NCBI RefSeq assembly: GCF_004348525.1 | Contig: NZ_SMKG01000035.1 | Coordinates: forward strand, 1 to 38,146 | Source: Micromonospora sp. 15K316 | GTDB taxonomy: Bacteria > Actinomycetota > Actinomycetes > Mycobacteriales > Micromonosporaceae | Direction of reading: 5' to 3' | DNA length: 38,146 bases | Shown here: one piece after another, positions 7,837 through 15,294 of the stretch | Numbering within the stretch: the stretch's first letter is position 1 | Layout of the letters: each line of letters begins with the position of its first letter | Notes under the pieces: model-generated | Database searches by the model: none | What the model saw: only the letters and a program-made list of their open reading frames with translations | Told to the model about the DNA's origin: nothing | Made by a program: the position numbers and the translations under genes

Positions 7837-7945
7837 GCAAGGGGGTTCCGTGCGGTCTTTCCGGGGTCCCGCCAAGGTCAGCAGTCGGCCCCTCTTTCTC
7901 GTCCAGCCGTTCGGGTCAGGCAGCGCACGCAGCGAGCCGGAGTCC

Positions 7946-8209
7946 CTACGGCCCCTCCTCCGTCCGCTCCGGGTGCATCTCCCCGGGTGCCACGGGGCGG
8001 CCGGGGATGTTGATGCACAGCTGTCCCGGCTCGGCACCGCAGACCGGGCAGGGGCGGTACGACTCGACGGGCCCCGGATCGAGCTCCCTCGCCTGGGCCG
8101 ACCGGGCGATCTCCTCGGCCGCCCGGTGCAGCTCGAGGTCCCGGTGCCGCACGGCAGCCTCGTGAATGCGGCGAAGTGCGCGTCGGGCCCGCTCCGGTGG
8201 GTCGGTCAT
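7946..8209 (-). CDS. Small zinc-ribbon protein
   Basis: An 87-residue protein. Residues 1-50 are charged and helical (RARRALRRIHEAAVRHRDLE); the C-terminal part has a single zinc-binding-like motif CPVCGAEPGQLC followed about 18 residues later by a histidine (MHPER). This CPxCGAxPGxxC...H pattern is shared by small actinobacterial and phage zinc-finger proteins of unknown role, possibly nucleic-acid binding. A GGGAAGG lies 8 bases before the ATG and codon use is normal for the window, so I consider it a real gene. It has no operon partner: the next gene upstream on its strand is far away. Function not assignable. Confidence 0.65.
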   Translation of the reverse strand: MTDPPERARRALRRIHEAAVRHRDLELHRAAEEIARSAQARELDPGPVESYRPCPVCGAEPGQLCINIPGRPVAPGEMHPERTEEGP

Positions 8210-8358
8210 CCGAACGGCCTTCCCGCTCTGCCGACCGGCACACGCTCAGTCCCTCTTCCGTGGAAGCGCACGACGGCCACTTCTCGGCGACCACCACGTG
8301 GTGACGGCGCTGCGCGCAGTTCCACAGCTGCCCCGCCCGCCCGACGCCGATATCATGA
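8210..8358. other. Gap with no supported gene
   Basis: This 149-base interval separates the zinc-ribbon gene from the broken gene that follows. The first in-frame stop of the broken gene's reading frame is the TGA at 8356-8358. I see no promoter or repeat that I would defend. Confidence 0.3.
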
Positions 8359-9215
8359 TCAGCTCCAGCGCCGACTGCGAACAGGGCCGGCCAAGCCCCT
8401 GCGTCGACCGTCTGCGAAGGGCTGGAGTGCTCCGACGCTGATTTCGGCCTTGCGGAATTCACCGATGGTGGTGACCTGAGGCCGCTCGAACTGGTTCCCG
8501 GCGGATTCTGCGCTCGGCCGGCCTTCTTCGACTTGACGACGCTCCCGGATGGGGGCCTCGGTGCGGTGGTCACCTGTGACGAGGCGGATGAGAGGCTCGC
8601 GGTCCGAATCGACGGCCAGCAGCTCGTCAGGCTCGCTTCCCTGGGCGCGAACCGGCTCATCGATTGGAACCCCGACATGCGGACAGGCTGGCTGGAGTCG
8701 GTGACTGGCTACTGCAGAGGAGTGGGTCTGTTCCAGAACGGAGAGGCTTTGCCCTTTCCTCCCTACCACCACAGCGACGTCCTCGAAATGGATCTGGAGG
8801 CGGCTTTCACGAAAGGGAAGACCTGCGCCGAGTCCGGACGTGCCGGTTTCGCGGATGTCGCGCCGACGGGAAGTTGTATTTGCCGGCGTCCGACAGTGCG
8901 ATGGGTCGGTCCGAAGACCCGGATGCGCCGTGGCAGCCGTTCGTCTTCGATTCTCGTTCGCGTCAGTTGCGGAAGGTCGGGCCCGAGTTGACGAGCCCGT
9001 ACGACCTGGCGGTGGTGCCGAGGAGTGGTTCGGTGGTCGTGACAGGTGCGAGGGGGCGGCGTAAGGGAGCTTGGTTGGTGTCTTCCGAGGACGGGAAAGC
9101 CCAGCTCATCGCCGCCGGCGATTTCTATGCCGTGGCGGCGGCGCTCGATGGAAGCCGGGTAGCCGTCGTCCTTAGCGTCGGCGGTAGGGACGGGGTGGTG
9201 GAGGTCAAGGTCTAG
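8359..9215 (+). pseudogene. Frameshifted, 5'-truncated gene of unknown function
   Basis: Two open stretches with normal GC-rich codon use follow each other in different frames. The first (8359 to about 8865) reads ECSDADFGLAEFTDGGDLRP, then AVVTCDEADERLAVRIDG and LIDWNPDMRTGWLES. The second (about 8866 to the TAG at 9213-9215) reads ADGKLYLPASDSAMG, PWQPFVFDSRSRQLRKVG, SGSVVVTGARGR and AVAAALDGSRVAVVLSVGG. They join near the sequence TTTCGCGGATGTCGC, as if one base were lost. The first half has no good start codon; only a TTG at 8533 is available. The second part has short repeated strands like a beta-propeller. GC at third positions is lower than in neighbours. A sequencing error is possible. 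I do not recognise the intact parent family. Confidence 0.6.
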
Positions 9216-9294
9216 TAGACGAGCGACTCCGTCGTTTCCTTCGCCGCTGAAGACGGCAGCCCCGGCCGTTCACGGTCCGTGCACCGCCGGCGCC

Positions 9295-9300
9295 TAGCAT
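9295..9300 (+). promoter_or_regulatory. Candidate leaderless -10 element for the cupin gene
   Basis: TAGCAT ends 6 bases before the GTG at 9307. No ribosome binding site is visible in the gap, so the message is probably leaderless. Confidence 0.5.
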
Positions 9301-9306
9301 GATCAG

Positions 9307-9720
9307 GTGGACAAGGTGCAGGTTCGGCGGCTTCCGGTGACCGCGCCGCCCCTCCCCGACGAGGGCGGGCGGATCCGGTCGCCGGCGGGCGAGTTCGCCC
9401 GGATCGTCAACGGCGAAACCTACCGTTACCTCGCCTATCTGGAGTTCCGGCCGGAGACCGGCAGGCCCCGCGGGAACCACTACCACGAGCGCAAGATTGA
9501 GATCCTCTACGTGATCAGCGGACGGCTCCGGGCCGGGTACGAGGACCTGGAGTCCGGCGAGCGCAGCCAGGCGACCCTGGAGGCCGGTGACCTCGTCACC
9601 GTCCTTCCGCGCTGCGCCCACGTCTACCACGCCGACGGGCCCGCCCAGGCCGTCGAGCTCGCCGCCGAGCCGTACGACCCGGACGACGTCCACCCGTACG
9701 AGGTCGGCGACCTCGCCTGA
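9307..9720 (+). CDS. Cupin domain protein
   Basis: A 137-residue single-domain cupin. The first cupin motif reads GNHYHERKIEILYVISGRL with likely metal ligands H58, H60 and E65; the second motif is around LEAGDLVTVLPRCAHVYHAD. The RGNHYH form resembles cupins of sugar-nucleotide isomerases (WxcM/FdtA-like) and of CapF, but no sugar biosynthesis genes lie next to it, so that assignment is not made. GTG 9307 is chosen for its -10-like element directly upstream. It is convergent with the YdcF gene, with only 27 bases between stops. Fold certain, reaction unknown. Confidence 0.82.
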   Translation: MDKVQVRRLPVTAPPLPDEGGRIRSPAGEFARIVNGETYRYLAYLEFRPETGRPRGNHYHERKIEILYVISGRLRAGYEDLESGERSQATLEAGDLVTVLPRCAHVYHADGPAQAVELAAEPYDPDDVHPYEVGDLA

Positions 9721-9747
9721 CCGGCCCGAATCCGGCGCCGGCGGTGG

Positions 9748-10458
9748 TCAGCCGTCGCGGAGCGCGTCGTCGACGCCCGGATCACGCGGGCCGAGGCGGT
9801 CCGGGTCCCGGCCGGAGAACAGGTCCAGCGCCGCCTTCACGCACGCGCCGTACTCGCGGAGGGAGCTGACCCGCCACCGCTGGGCGTGCTGCCGTCTGGC
9901 CGTCTCATCGCCCACGCCGTTGGCGTCGATGCCGAGGCGCCGGCACAGCGCCACGGCCCGGGGCAGGTGGAACGACTGGGTCACCACCGTCGCGCGCTCC
10001 ACTCCGAAGATCCGCTTCGCTCGCGCGCACGAGTCGTACGTGTCGAACCCGGCCCGGTCCAGCACCACCTTCCGCGCCGGCACACCCCGGTCGACGAGCC
10101 AGCGCCGCATCGCGCCGGGTTCGTCGTAGTCGGCGTCCATGTTGTCGCCGGAGACCAGGACCGCCCGCACCTTGCCGGCCTTGAAGAGCCGCCGGGCGAG
10201 ATCCAGCCGGGCGGCGAGGAACGGTGACGGTCTGCCGGTCGCGTCCACCTTGGTGCCCAGCACCAGGGCGACCGGCGCGTCGGGCACGGCGGCCTCGTCG
10301 TAGAGGTGGCCGTCCGCTCCGCCGCGGATCCACACCACGCTCGCCAGCGTCCCGCCGCCGAGCAGTACCGCGGCGACGACCGCCGCCACGAGCATCCGGC
10401 GGACCAACCGCCGATGCTCCCTGCGCCACCGCCCGGCCGCGCCGATCCGCCCCCGCAT
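9748..10458 (-). CDS. YdcF/SanA-like membrane-anchored DUF218 protein
   Basis: A 236-residue protein with one N-terminal membrane segment (residues about 21-44, after an Arg-rich start) and an extracytoplasmic DUF218 domain. Diagnostic pieces are ALVLGTKVDATGRPSPFLAARLD, VLVSGDNMDADYDEPGAMRRWL and ATVVTQSFHLPRAVALCRRLG. In E. coli the SanA/YdcF members affect envelope permeability (vancomycin sensitivity at high temperature); biochemical activity remains unclear. The ATG at 10458 is preceded by CGGAAT-T-ATTCCG, a 13-base palindrome (10463-10475) that holds a -10-like TAATTC 6 bases from the start. It is divergent from the DinB gene at 10530 with 71 bases between, so both promoters share this gap. 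Confidence 0.85.
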   Translation of the reverse strand: MRGRIGAAGRWRREHRRLVRRMLVAAVVAAVLLGGGTLASVVWIRGGADGHLYDEAAVPDAPVALVLGTKVDATGRPSPFLAARLDLARRLFKAGKVRAVLVSGDNMDADYDEPGAMRRWLVDRGVPARKVVLDRAGFDTYDSCARAKRIFGVERATVVTQSFHLPRAVALCRRLGIDANGVGDETARRQHAQRWRVSSLREYGACVKAALDLFSGRDPDRLGPRDPGVDDALRDG

Positions 10459-10462
10459 GCCG

Positions 10463-10475
10463 CGGAATTATTCCG
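10463..10475. promoter_or_regulatory. Short palindrome over the YdcF promoter
   Basis: CGGAAT-T-ATTCCG is a perfect 6+1+6 palindrome lying 4 bases upstream of the YdcF ATG. On the minus strand it contains TAATTC, a possible -10. It may be an operator, or just a feature of the promoter; its binder is unknown. Confidence 0.35.
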
Positions 10476-10517
10476 GTCGCCCGGCTCCGGCGTCGGGCGG
10501 GCCGCGCAAGATCATCC

Positions 10518-10523
10518 GATAAT
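10518..10523 (+). promoter_or_regulatory. Candidate leaderless -10 element for the first DinB gene
   Basis: GATAAT ends 6 bases before the GTG at 10530 and fixes that start over longer readings that run back through the YdcF gene. Confidence 0.45.
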
Positions 10524-10529
10524 GACCGG

Positions 10530-11039
10530 GTGGCACTGGACTTCCCCGAACCCACCGCGCCGGCCGCCGGCCGCGCCGAGGTGTTCCTGCGCTACCTCGA
10601 CTACTTCCGGGAGGGTGTGGTGGCGAAGCTCTCCGCGTTGCCGGAGGCCGAGCTGCGCCGCAGTTCGCTGCCGTCCGGATGGACGCCGCTGGAGCTGGCC
10701 AAGCACCTGCGCTACGTGGAGCTGCGCTGGATCGAATGGGGCTTCCAGGGGCGCGACGTCGGCGACCCGTGGGGCGACCGGCGCGAAGAGCGGTGGTACG
10801 TCGCGCCGGAGGAGACCCGCGAGCAGCTGCTGGCCGCGCTGCGTGCACAGGGCGCACACACCCGCGCGGTGGTGGCGGGCACCGGGCTCGACGTGCACGG
10901 GGCGCCGAGCGAGCGCTGGGCGGGCGCCGAGCCGCCACCGCTGGAGCGGGTGCTCTTCCACCTCCTGCAGGAGTACGCCCGCCATCTCGGGCACCTGGAC
11001 ATCGTGACGGAGCTGGCGGGCGGCCCGGTCGGCGAGTAG
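10530..11039 (+). CDS. DinB superfamily protein (DUF664)
   Basis: A 169-residue four-helix-bundle protein of the DinB/YfiT-like superfamily, DUF664 branch. These often hold a metal through three histidines and act as thiol-dependent transferases, for example with mycothiol in actinomycetes. Visible pieces are YFREGVVAKLSALPEAELRR, GWTPLELAKHLRYVELRWIEW with H in the second helix, and the C-terminal LLQEYARHLGHLDIVTELAGG with its HxxH-like pair. A second, diverged member lies at 19893-20414. No operon partner: the kinase gene downstream begins 76 bases later with its own ribosome binding site. Substrate unknown. Confidence 0.82.
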   Translation: MALDFPEPTAPAAGRAEVFLRYLDYFREGVVAKLSALPEAELRRSSLPSGWTPLELAKHLRYVELRWIEWGFQGRDVGDPWGDRREERWYVAPEETREQLLAALRAQGAHTRAVVAGTGLDVHGAPSERWAGAEPPPLERVLFHLLQEYARHLGHLDIVTELAGGPVGE

Positions 11040-11115
11040 CCGGCGGGCCGACGTGCCGGAGGCCGGCCGGAAAATCACTGGCAGCGCCGGCACGGGGCCA
11101 GGAGGCTGTCGCCTG

Positions 11116-12021
11116 ATGCTGCACGAGAACGAGATCCGGGTCGACGAGGACGTCGTCCGGGCACTGCTGAAGGACCAGCGGCCGGAGTGGGCCGATCTGC
11201 CCGTCGCCTTCGCCGGGGCGGGGACGGACAACACCATGTACCGGCTCGGTGACGAGCTGCTGGTACGGCTGCCGCGTACCCGGGAGAAGGCGGACGCGCT
11301 CCGGAAGGAGCGCGCCTGGCTCCCTCGGCTGGCGCCGCGGCTTCCCTGCCGCGTCCCGGAGCCGGTCCATGCCGGGGAGCCGGCCGCCACGTTCCCGGTC
11401 GCCTGGGCGGTGTACCGCTGGATCGACGGTGAGGTCGTCGGCCCGGCCTGCGTCACCGACTGGGCGACCTTCGGGCGGGACCTCGCGGCGGCCGTACGGA
11501 GCCTGCACTCCACCGACCTGATGGGCGCGACCCGCGCGGGCGAACTCAGCTGGTACCGCGGTGGCGCCCTGGAGCCGTGCGACGGCTGGGTGAGCCGGAG
11601 CTTCGCGGACTGCCGAGGCATCGGCGACCTCGACCTGGACGTCGCGACGCTGGAACGGATGTGGCGGGACGCGCTCGGCCTGCCCGAGCCGACCGGCCGG
11701 CAGGTGTGGCTCCACGGGGACCTGCGGCCCGCCAACCTCCTGGCGTACCAGGGCCGGCTGCACGCGATCATCGACTTCGGCGGTCTCTCGGTCGGCCACC
11801 CCGACGCCGAGCACGCCCCCGTGTGGGATCTTCCCGCCGCGGCCAGGGCGGCCTACTGGGACGGCACGAGGCTCGACGAGGTGACGTGGCTGCGGGCGCG
11901 CGCCTGGGCGGTCGCCGTGGCGGTCAGCGGAATCTCCTACTACTGGGACAGCTATCCGGCGTTCGTACGCGAGTGTCTGGCCCGGCTGACGGAGATCCTG
12001 GACGACGCGCGGGGTCGCTGA
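11116..12021 (+). CDS. Aminoglycoside phosphotransferase-family kinase
   Basis: A 301-residue kinase of the APH/choline kinase family. The catalytic loop is HGDLRPANLL with H200, D202 and N207, and the metal-binding motif is IIDFGGLSVGHPDAE. The N-lobe has FAGAGTDNTMYRLGDELLVRLP, where the lysine usually seen in the VxRLP strand region is taken by arginine, as is common in this family. Such proteins phosphorylate antibiotics, sugars or metabolites; the family name does not establish resistance. ATG 11116 is preceded by AGGAGG at 11100-11105 (10-base gap), which favours it over the start at 11053. It is convergent with the GNAT gene, with 31 bases between stops. Confidence 0.85.
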   Translation: MLHENEIRVDEDVVRALLKDQRPEWADLPVAFAGAGTDNTMYRLGDELLVRLPRTREKADALRKERAWLPRLAPRLPCRVPEPVHAGEPAATFPVAWAVYRWIDGEVVGPACVTDWATFGRDLAAAVRSLHSTDLMGATRAGELSWYRGGALEPCDGWVSRSFADCRGIGDLDLDVATLERMWRDALGLPEPTGRQVWLHGDLRPANLLAYQGRLHAIIDFGGLSVGHPDAEHAPVWDLPAAARAAYWDGTRLDEVTWLRARAWAVAVAVSGISYYWDSYPAFVRECLARLTEILDDARGR

Positions 12022-12052
12022 CCCGCGCACGGGTGGCGGCTCGCCCGCCCGA

Positions 12053-12562
12053 TCAGCCGACGACGGGACTGCGCCGCTCGATGAGCGTCACGTCGCGCCA
12101 GGTGCCGTGGTGGCGGCCGATGCGCCGGCGGGTGCCGACGGCGCGGAACCCGCAGGCCGTGTGCAGCGCGAGGCTGGCCGTGTTCTCCGGGAAGACCCCG
12201 GACTGGATGGTCCAGATCCCGGCGCGTTCGGTGGAGGCGATCAGCGCCTCCAGCAGGGTGCGGCCGACGCCCCGACCGTGGGCGTCGGGGTGTACGTACA
12301 CGGAGTGCTCGACGACGCCGGCGTAGACGCACCGGTCGGAGACGGGGGAGCAGGCCACCCAGCCGAGGACCCGGCCGGTCGGGTCGACGGCGACCCACCG
12401 GTGCCCGGGCAGCCGGGTGGCCGTGAACCGGTCCCAGGTGGGCGGCTCGGTCTCGAAGGTGGCGTCGCCGGTGGCGATGCCGAGCCGGTAGATGGCGAGT
12501 ACGGCGTCCGCGTGCCGGTCGTCCATCGCGACGACGGTGATCCCGGCGGAACTGCTGCTCAT
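12053..12562 (-). CDS. GNAT N-acetyltransferase, phosphinothricin-acetyltransferase-like
   Basis: A 169-residue GNAT enzyme. The segment IYRLGIATGDATFETEPPTWDRF is the hallmark of the PAT/Bar/YncA group, and the acetyl-CoA loop is VHPDAHGRGVGRTLLEALI. The C-terminal VFPENTASLALHTACGFRAVGTRRRIGRHHGTWRDV also fits PAT relatives. Members acetylate phosphinothricin, methionine sulfoximine or other amino-acid-like compounds. GGAGGAGG just upstream of the ATG at 12562 decides the start, rejecting the one 5 codons earlier. It lies downstream of the membrane-protein gene on the same strand (33-base gap) and could be co-transcribed. True substrate not deducible. Confidence 0.85.
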   Translation of the reverse strand: MSSSSAGITVVAMDDRHADAVLAIYRLGIATGDATFETEPPTWDRFTATRLPGHRWVAVDPTGRVLGWVACSPVSDRCVYAGVVEHSVYVHPDAHGRGVGRTLLEALIASTERAGIWTIQSGVFPENTASLALHTACGFRAVGTRRRIGRHHGTWRDVTLIERRSPVVG

Positions 12563-12595
12563 CGGGCCTCCTCCCACCGGCCGAGGGTACGTCGC

Positions 12596-13603
12596 CTAGC
12601 GGCGGGTCCGGCGCCGGCGGACCAGCCCCGCGGCACCGGCCCGGGGTGGCCGGCGGGGCGGAACGGCGGGGGTCCGCTCCGGTGCGGGCAGGGTCGGCGG
12701 CACGCTCCTGCCCGGCCGCAGCCGACCCAGCACCCCGCCGAGCAGCCGTTCGATGCCCCCGGTCACCCGGGTGACCACGATCGTCGAGAGCACGGTCGTG
12801 GCGGCGCCGACGAGCCAGGCGGCCGGCCCCCAGGAGAAGAAGTCGTCGAGGCTGCGTCCGAGCGGGTTGCGCAGCCACGGAGCCCGTACGGTGACCAGCA
12901 CCGACTCGCTCTCCGCGTCCAGCGGCACGGTGGCGGTCTCCTGGCGACGCGGGGCGTCCACGAGCCCCTGCGGCGCCGGGGCGATCACCCCGAGTGCGCC
13001 CTTCGGCGCGGTGATCGTCAGCGAGCCGTCGCCCGGCATCAGCCGTACGCCGTCGGGCCGGCGGCCGAGGGTGATCGGCAGTTCGACCTCGGCGAAGGCG
13101 GGGGACGCCGCCCGTGCCGGGGTCTCCCGGCTGCGCCGGTAGACGGAGACGCCGTCGACCGTCCGGTCGAGTCGCCAGCCGAATCCGGTGACCCAGCCGG
13201 CGTCGGGGCCCAGTTCCGCACCGCTGATCTCCTCGTCGAGCCGGAGCGTGCGGCCGTCCAGCACCGCCTCGGCGCGGTAGGCCACGGTCTCGATCTTCTC
13301 GGGTGCCGCACCCGGGTCGGGCCCTTCGTCCGATGCGGCGCCCAGACGCACGGCGACCGCCGAGAGCACGCCGGCCAGGCCGACGAGCACGACGGTCACC
13401 GTCAGGGCCACCCGCCGCCGCCGGAGGATCCCGACGAGCACCGGCAGCAGCGCGCCGACGGCGACCGCGACGATCAGCAGCGGTAGACGCCAGAGGATGC
13501 CGGCGCCCACGGCGGCGAGGACCACGACGAGCCCGCCCAGCACCCACCAGGTCACCGGCGCGGGCCCGGCGGCGTCGCGCCGTGCTGGTGCCTCGGTCGC
13601 CAT
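12596..13603 (-). CDS. Membrane protein of unknown function
   Basis: A 335-residue protein. Three membrane segments sit at residues about 16-38, 40-60 and 65-85, and a further one near 265-290 (WGPAAWLVGAATTVLSTIVVT). The middle 180 residues (KIETVAYRAEAVLDGRTLRL to LVTVRAPWLRNPLGRS) are strand-rich and should be extracytoplasmic. The C-terminus is Pro/Arg-rich and cytoplasmic. No enzyme motif is visible and I do not recognise the family. The ATG at 13603 has GGAAGG upstream and a plausible promoter at 13645-13673. It precedes the PAT-like gene. It may be an envelope sensor or scaffold, but nothing in the sequence proves this. Confidence 0.7.
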   Translation of the reverse strand: MATEAPARRDAAGPAPVTWWVLGGLVVVLAAVGAGILWRLPLLIVAVAVGALLPVLVGILRRRRVALTVTVVLVGLAGVLSAVAVRLGAASDEGPDPGAAPEKIETVAYRAEAVLDGRTLRLDEEISGAELGPDAGWVTGFGWRLDRTVDGVSVYRRSRETPARAASPAFAEVELPITLGRRPDGVRLMPGDGSLTITAPKGALGVIAPAPQGLVDAPRRQETATVPLDAESESVLVTVRAPWLRNPLGRSLDDFFSWGPAAWLVGAATTVLSTIVVTRVTGGIERLLGGVLGRLRPGRSVPPTLPAPERTPAVPPRRPPRAGAAGLVRRRRTRR

Positions 13604-13644
13604 GAACCTGCCTTCCGGGTACGGCCGCGGACTGTCGCGCTGAC

Positions 13645-13673
13645 ACGCTAGGGCCACCGGCCGACGGCCACAA
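13645..13673 (-). promoter_or_regulatory. Promoter of the four-TM membrane protein gene
   Basis: On the minus strand TTGTGG (13673-13668) and TAGCGT (13650-13645) are 17 bases apart, a normal housekeeping-sigma spacing. A start near 13638 gives a leader of about 35 bases that carries GGAAGG before the ATG. Confidence 0.5.
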
Positions 13674-13774
13674 GGCCGCCCGGTGGGGGAGTGTCCATAC
13701 AGGATGAACCCGCTCGGCGGCGGACGCCGGGAGGCCGGGCGCGGCGGCTGTTCCCGCCTCGCTCGGCCCCGCGC

Positions 13775-14518
13775 TCAGCTGGTGAAGCCGCCGTCCACGT
13801 TGACGACCGCGCCGGTCACGTAACCCGCCTCGGGCGCGGCCAGGTGCGCGACGGTGGCCGCGATGTCGGCGGGCCGGGCGTAGCGGCCCAGCGCGGTGAA
13901 GCCGGCGATCGCCGCGGCGTTCGGGCCGTCGGCCGGGTTGCTGTCGGTGTCGGTCGGCCCCGGATTGACCAGGTTGACAGTGATACCGCGTGGACCCAGC
14001 TCCCGCGCCAGGCCCCGGGTCAGCCCGGCCAGCGCGGTCTTGCTCATCGAGTAGAGCGCGAGCCCGGGGAAGACGGCTCGTTCGCCCACGTTGCTGCCGA
14101 TGCTGATGATCCGTCCGCCCTCGGCGAGGTGCCGTGCGGCCGCCCGGGCGGCCACGTACGAGCCGCGGATGTTGACGGCGATGGTCTGCTCCAGCTCGTC
14201 CGAGCCCAGCTCGTCGACCGCGCCGACCAGGAAGACCGCGGCGTTGTTCACCAGGATGTCCAGCCTGCCGAGCACGATCGCCGTCCGATCGACCGCACCC
14301 TGGATCGCCACCGGGTCGGCGCTGTCCGCGTGGACGGCCAGCGCCCGCCGGCCCAGTGACTGGATCTCCTTCACCACCGTCGCGGCCTGTTCCGCGCTCT
14401 GCCGGTAGGTGAGTGCCACGTCCGCGCCGTCCTGAGCGAGGCGCAGCGCGATCCCCGCCCCGATGCCTCGCGCGCCGCCGGTGACCAGGGCTACCTTGCC
14501 CTCCAACGTTTTCGTCAT
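13775..14518 (-). CDS. Short-chain dehydrogenase/reductase (FabG-like)
   Basis: A 247-residue classical SDR. The cofactor motif TGGARGIG is at residues 13-20, NNAA at 91-94, the catalytic Ser at about 142, and Tyr156-x3-Lys160 in YSMSK. The loop AVHADSAD at 61-68 and a basic residue after the second strand (YRQSAE) favour NADPH. The C-terminal ITVNLVNPGPTDTDSNP and YVTGAVVNVDGG complete the fold. Likely a carbonyl or 3-oxoacyl reductase of a dedicated pathway, as opposed to the fatty-acid FabG, because no fab genes are near. ATG 14518 is preceded by GAGGA. It is about 170 bases downstream of the Pr6Pr gene on the same strand. Substrate unknown. Confidence 0.88.
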   Translation of the reverse strand: MTKTLEGKVALVTGGARGIGAGIALRLAQDGADVALTYRQSAEQAATVVKEIQSLGRRALAVHADSADPVAIQGAVDRTAIVLGRLDILVNNAAVFLVGAVDELGSDELEQTIAVNIRGSYVAARAAARHLAEGGRIISIGSNVGERAVFPGLALYSMSKTALAGLTRGLARELGPRGITVNLVNPGPTDTDSNPADGPNAAAIAGFTALGRYARPADIAATVAHLAAPEAGYVTGAVVNVDGGFTS

Positions 14519-14685
14519 GCACCGATCCTCGGCTCGGCGCGGGCTCCGGTCTGGCGGCGATCGGACGCCTCGTCCAGAACCCACCGCCAGGTCCGGTTCC
14601 CGCCACCCACCTGTCCCGGTCGGCGACCCTCCGCGGCCCCGGGCGCCGGTCGGTCCCCAATGGCCCCGGCGGGCGTCGCCGTGGG

Positions 14686-15294
14686 TCAGGACGGTCGGGT
14701 GGTCGCGGGGCGGGAGAGCCGGGCGGCGGCGAGGCCCAGCAGCAGCACGAGCGCCGCGAAGGCCAGCGCGTTGACGACGACCGTCGGGTAGCCGAGCCGG
14801 GGCACGTCGAGGAACGGGTAGAGGTAGCGCTCCTCGGTCGGGCCGGAGCCGGCCCCGCGGAGCAGGATCGCGGTGAGCCAGGCGAGTGGGTAGACGAGCA
14901 GGCTCACCGGGTACCTGCCGGGTGGCGCGGGCCGGGGCCGGTGGGTGAGCCAGTCGGCGGCGGCCAGCGGTGGCGCCACCACGTGCAGCAGCAGGTTACC
15001 GGCGTCCGAGACGGCGCCCCGGGCGTCGGCGGTCGCCACCATGCTGTAGCCGCTCCACGGGTTGGCGAGCACCAGCACGAAGACCAGGCCGGTGACGACG
15101 AGATAAACGGTGAGCGCGGTTCGCAGCCGGCCGTCGCGCCCGAACCGCAGCGCGGCGAGGTAGGCGAGATCCACCTGGACGGTGAAGTACCAGAGCAGCT
15201 CCAGCGGCTCGTCGCGGGCCGCCACGAGGGCGAGCACCAGCCCGGCCACGAGCACCACGACGGTGCTGACCCGCAGGGTTCGGCCGGCCGTCAT
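14686..15294 (-). CDS. Pr6Pr family membrane protein
   Basis: A 202-residue polytopic protein with about six membrane segments. The pattern FTVQVDLAYLAALRF, LLLHVVAPPLAAADWLTHRP and YPLAWLTAILLRG...YLYPFLDVPRLGYP is typical of the Pr6Pr (FAR-17a/AIG1-like) family in actinobacteria, which has no established function there. Eukaryotic relatives hydrolyse fatty-acid esters of hydroxy fatty acids, with a Thr/His pair; whether the bacterial branch does so is unknown. Its ATG overlaps the stop of the glycosyltransferase gene by 4 bases (ATGA), which implies translational coupling. The pairing with a GT4 enzyme suggests a role in glycolipid or lipid handling, an inference only. Confidence 0.78.
   Translation of the reverse strand: MTAGRTLRVSTVVVLVAGLVLALVAARDEPLELLWYFTVQVDLAYLAALRFGRDGRLRTALTVYLVVTGLVFVLVLANPWSGYSMVATADARGAVSDAGNLLLHVVAPPLAAADWLTHRPRPAPPGRYPVSLLVYPLAWLTAILLRGAGSGPTEERYLYPFLDVPRLGYPTVVVNALAFAALVLLLGLAAARLSRPATTRPS

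Noticed and set aside
8166..8441. 91-codon plus-strand frame before the broken gene
   Set aside because: Most of it reads as low-complexity Arg/Ser-rich sequence. Its last part could be the displaced N-terminus of the broken gene, but I cannot show that.
11116..12021. Calling the APH-type kinase an aminoglycoside resistance gene
   Set aside because: Family motifs are clear, but such kinases have many substrates and there is no antibiotic cluster or resistance context here.
12053..12562. Naming the PAT-like GNAT as bar/pat
   Set aside because: The subgroup signature is present, but YncA-like enzymes with other substrates share it and there is no phosphinothricin pathway nearby.
11952..14660. 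A 902-codon minus-strand open frame across several genes
   Set aside because: It runs through the GNAT, membrane protein and SDR genes in another frame, with a low-complexity Arg/Pro/Gly translation; each of those genes has its own start and family motifs.
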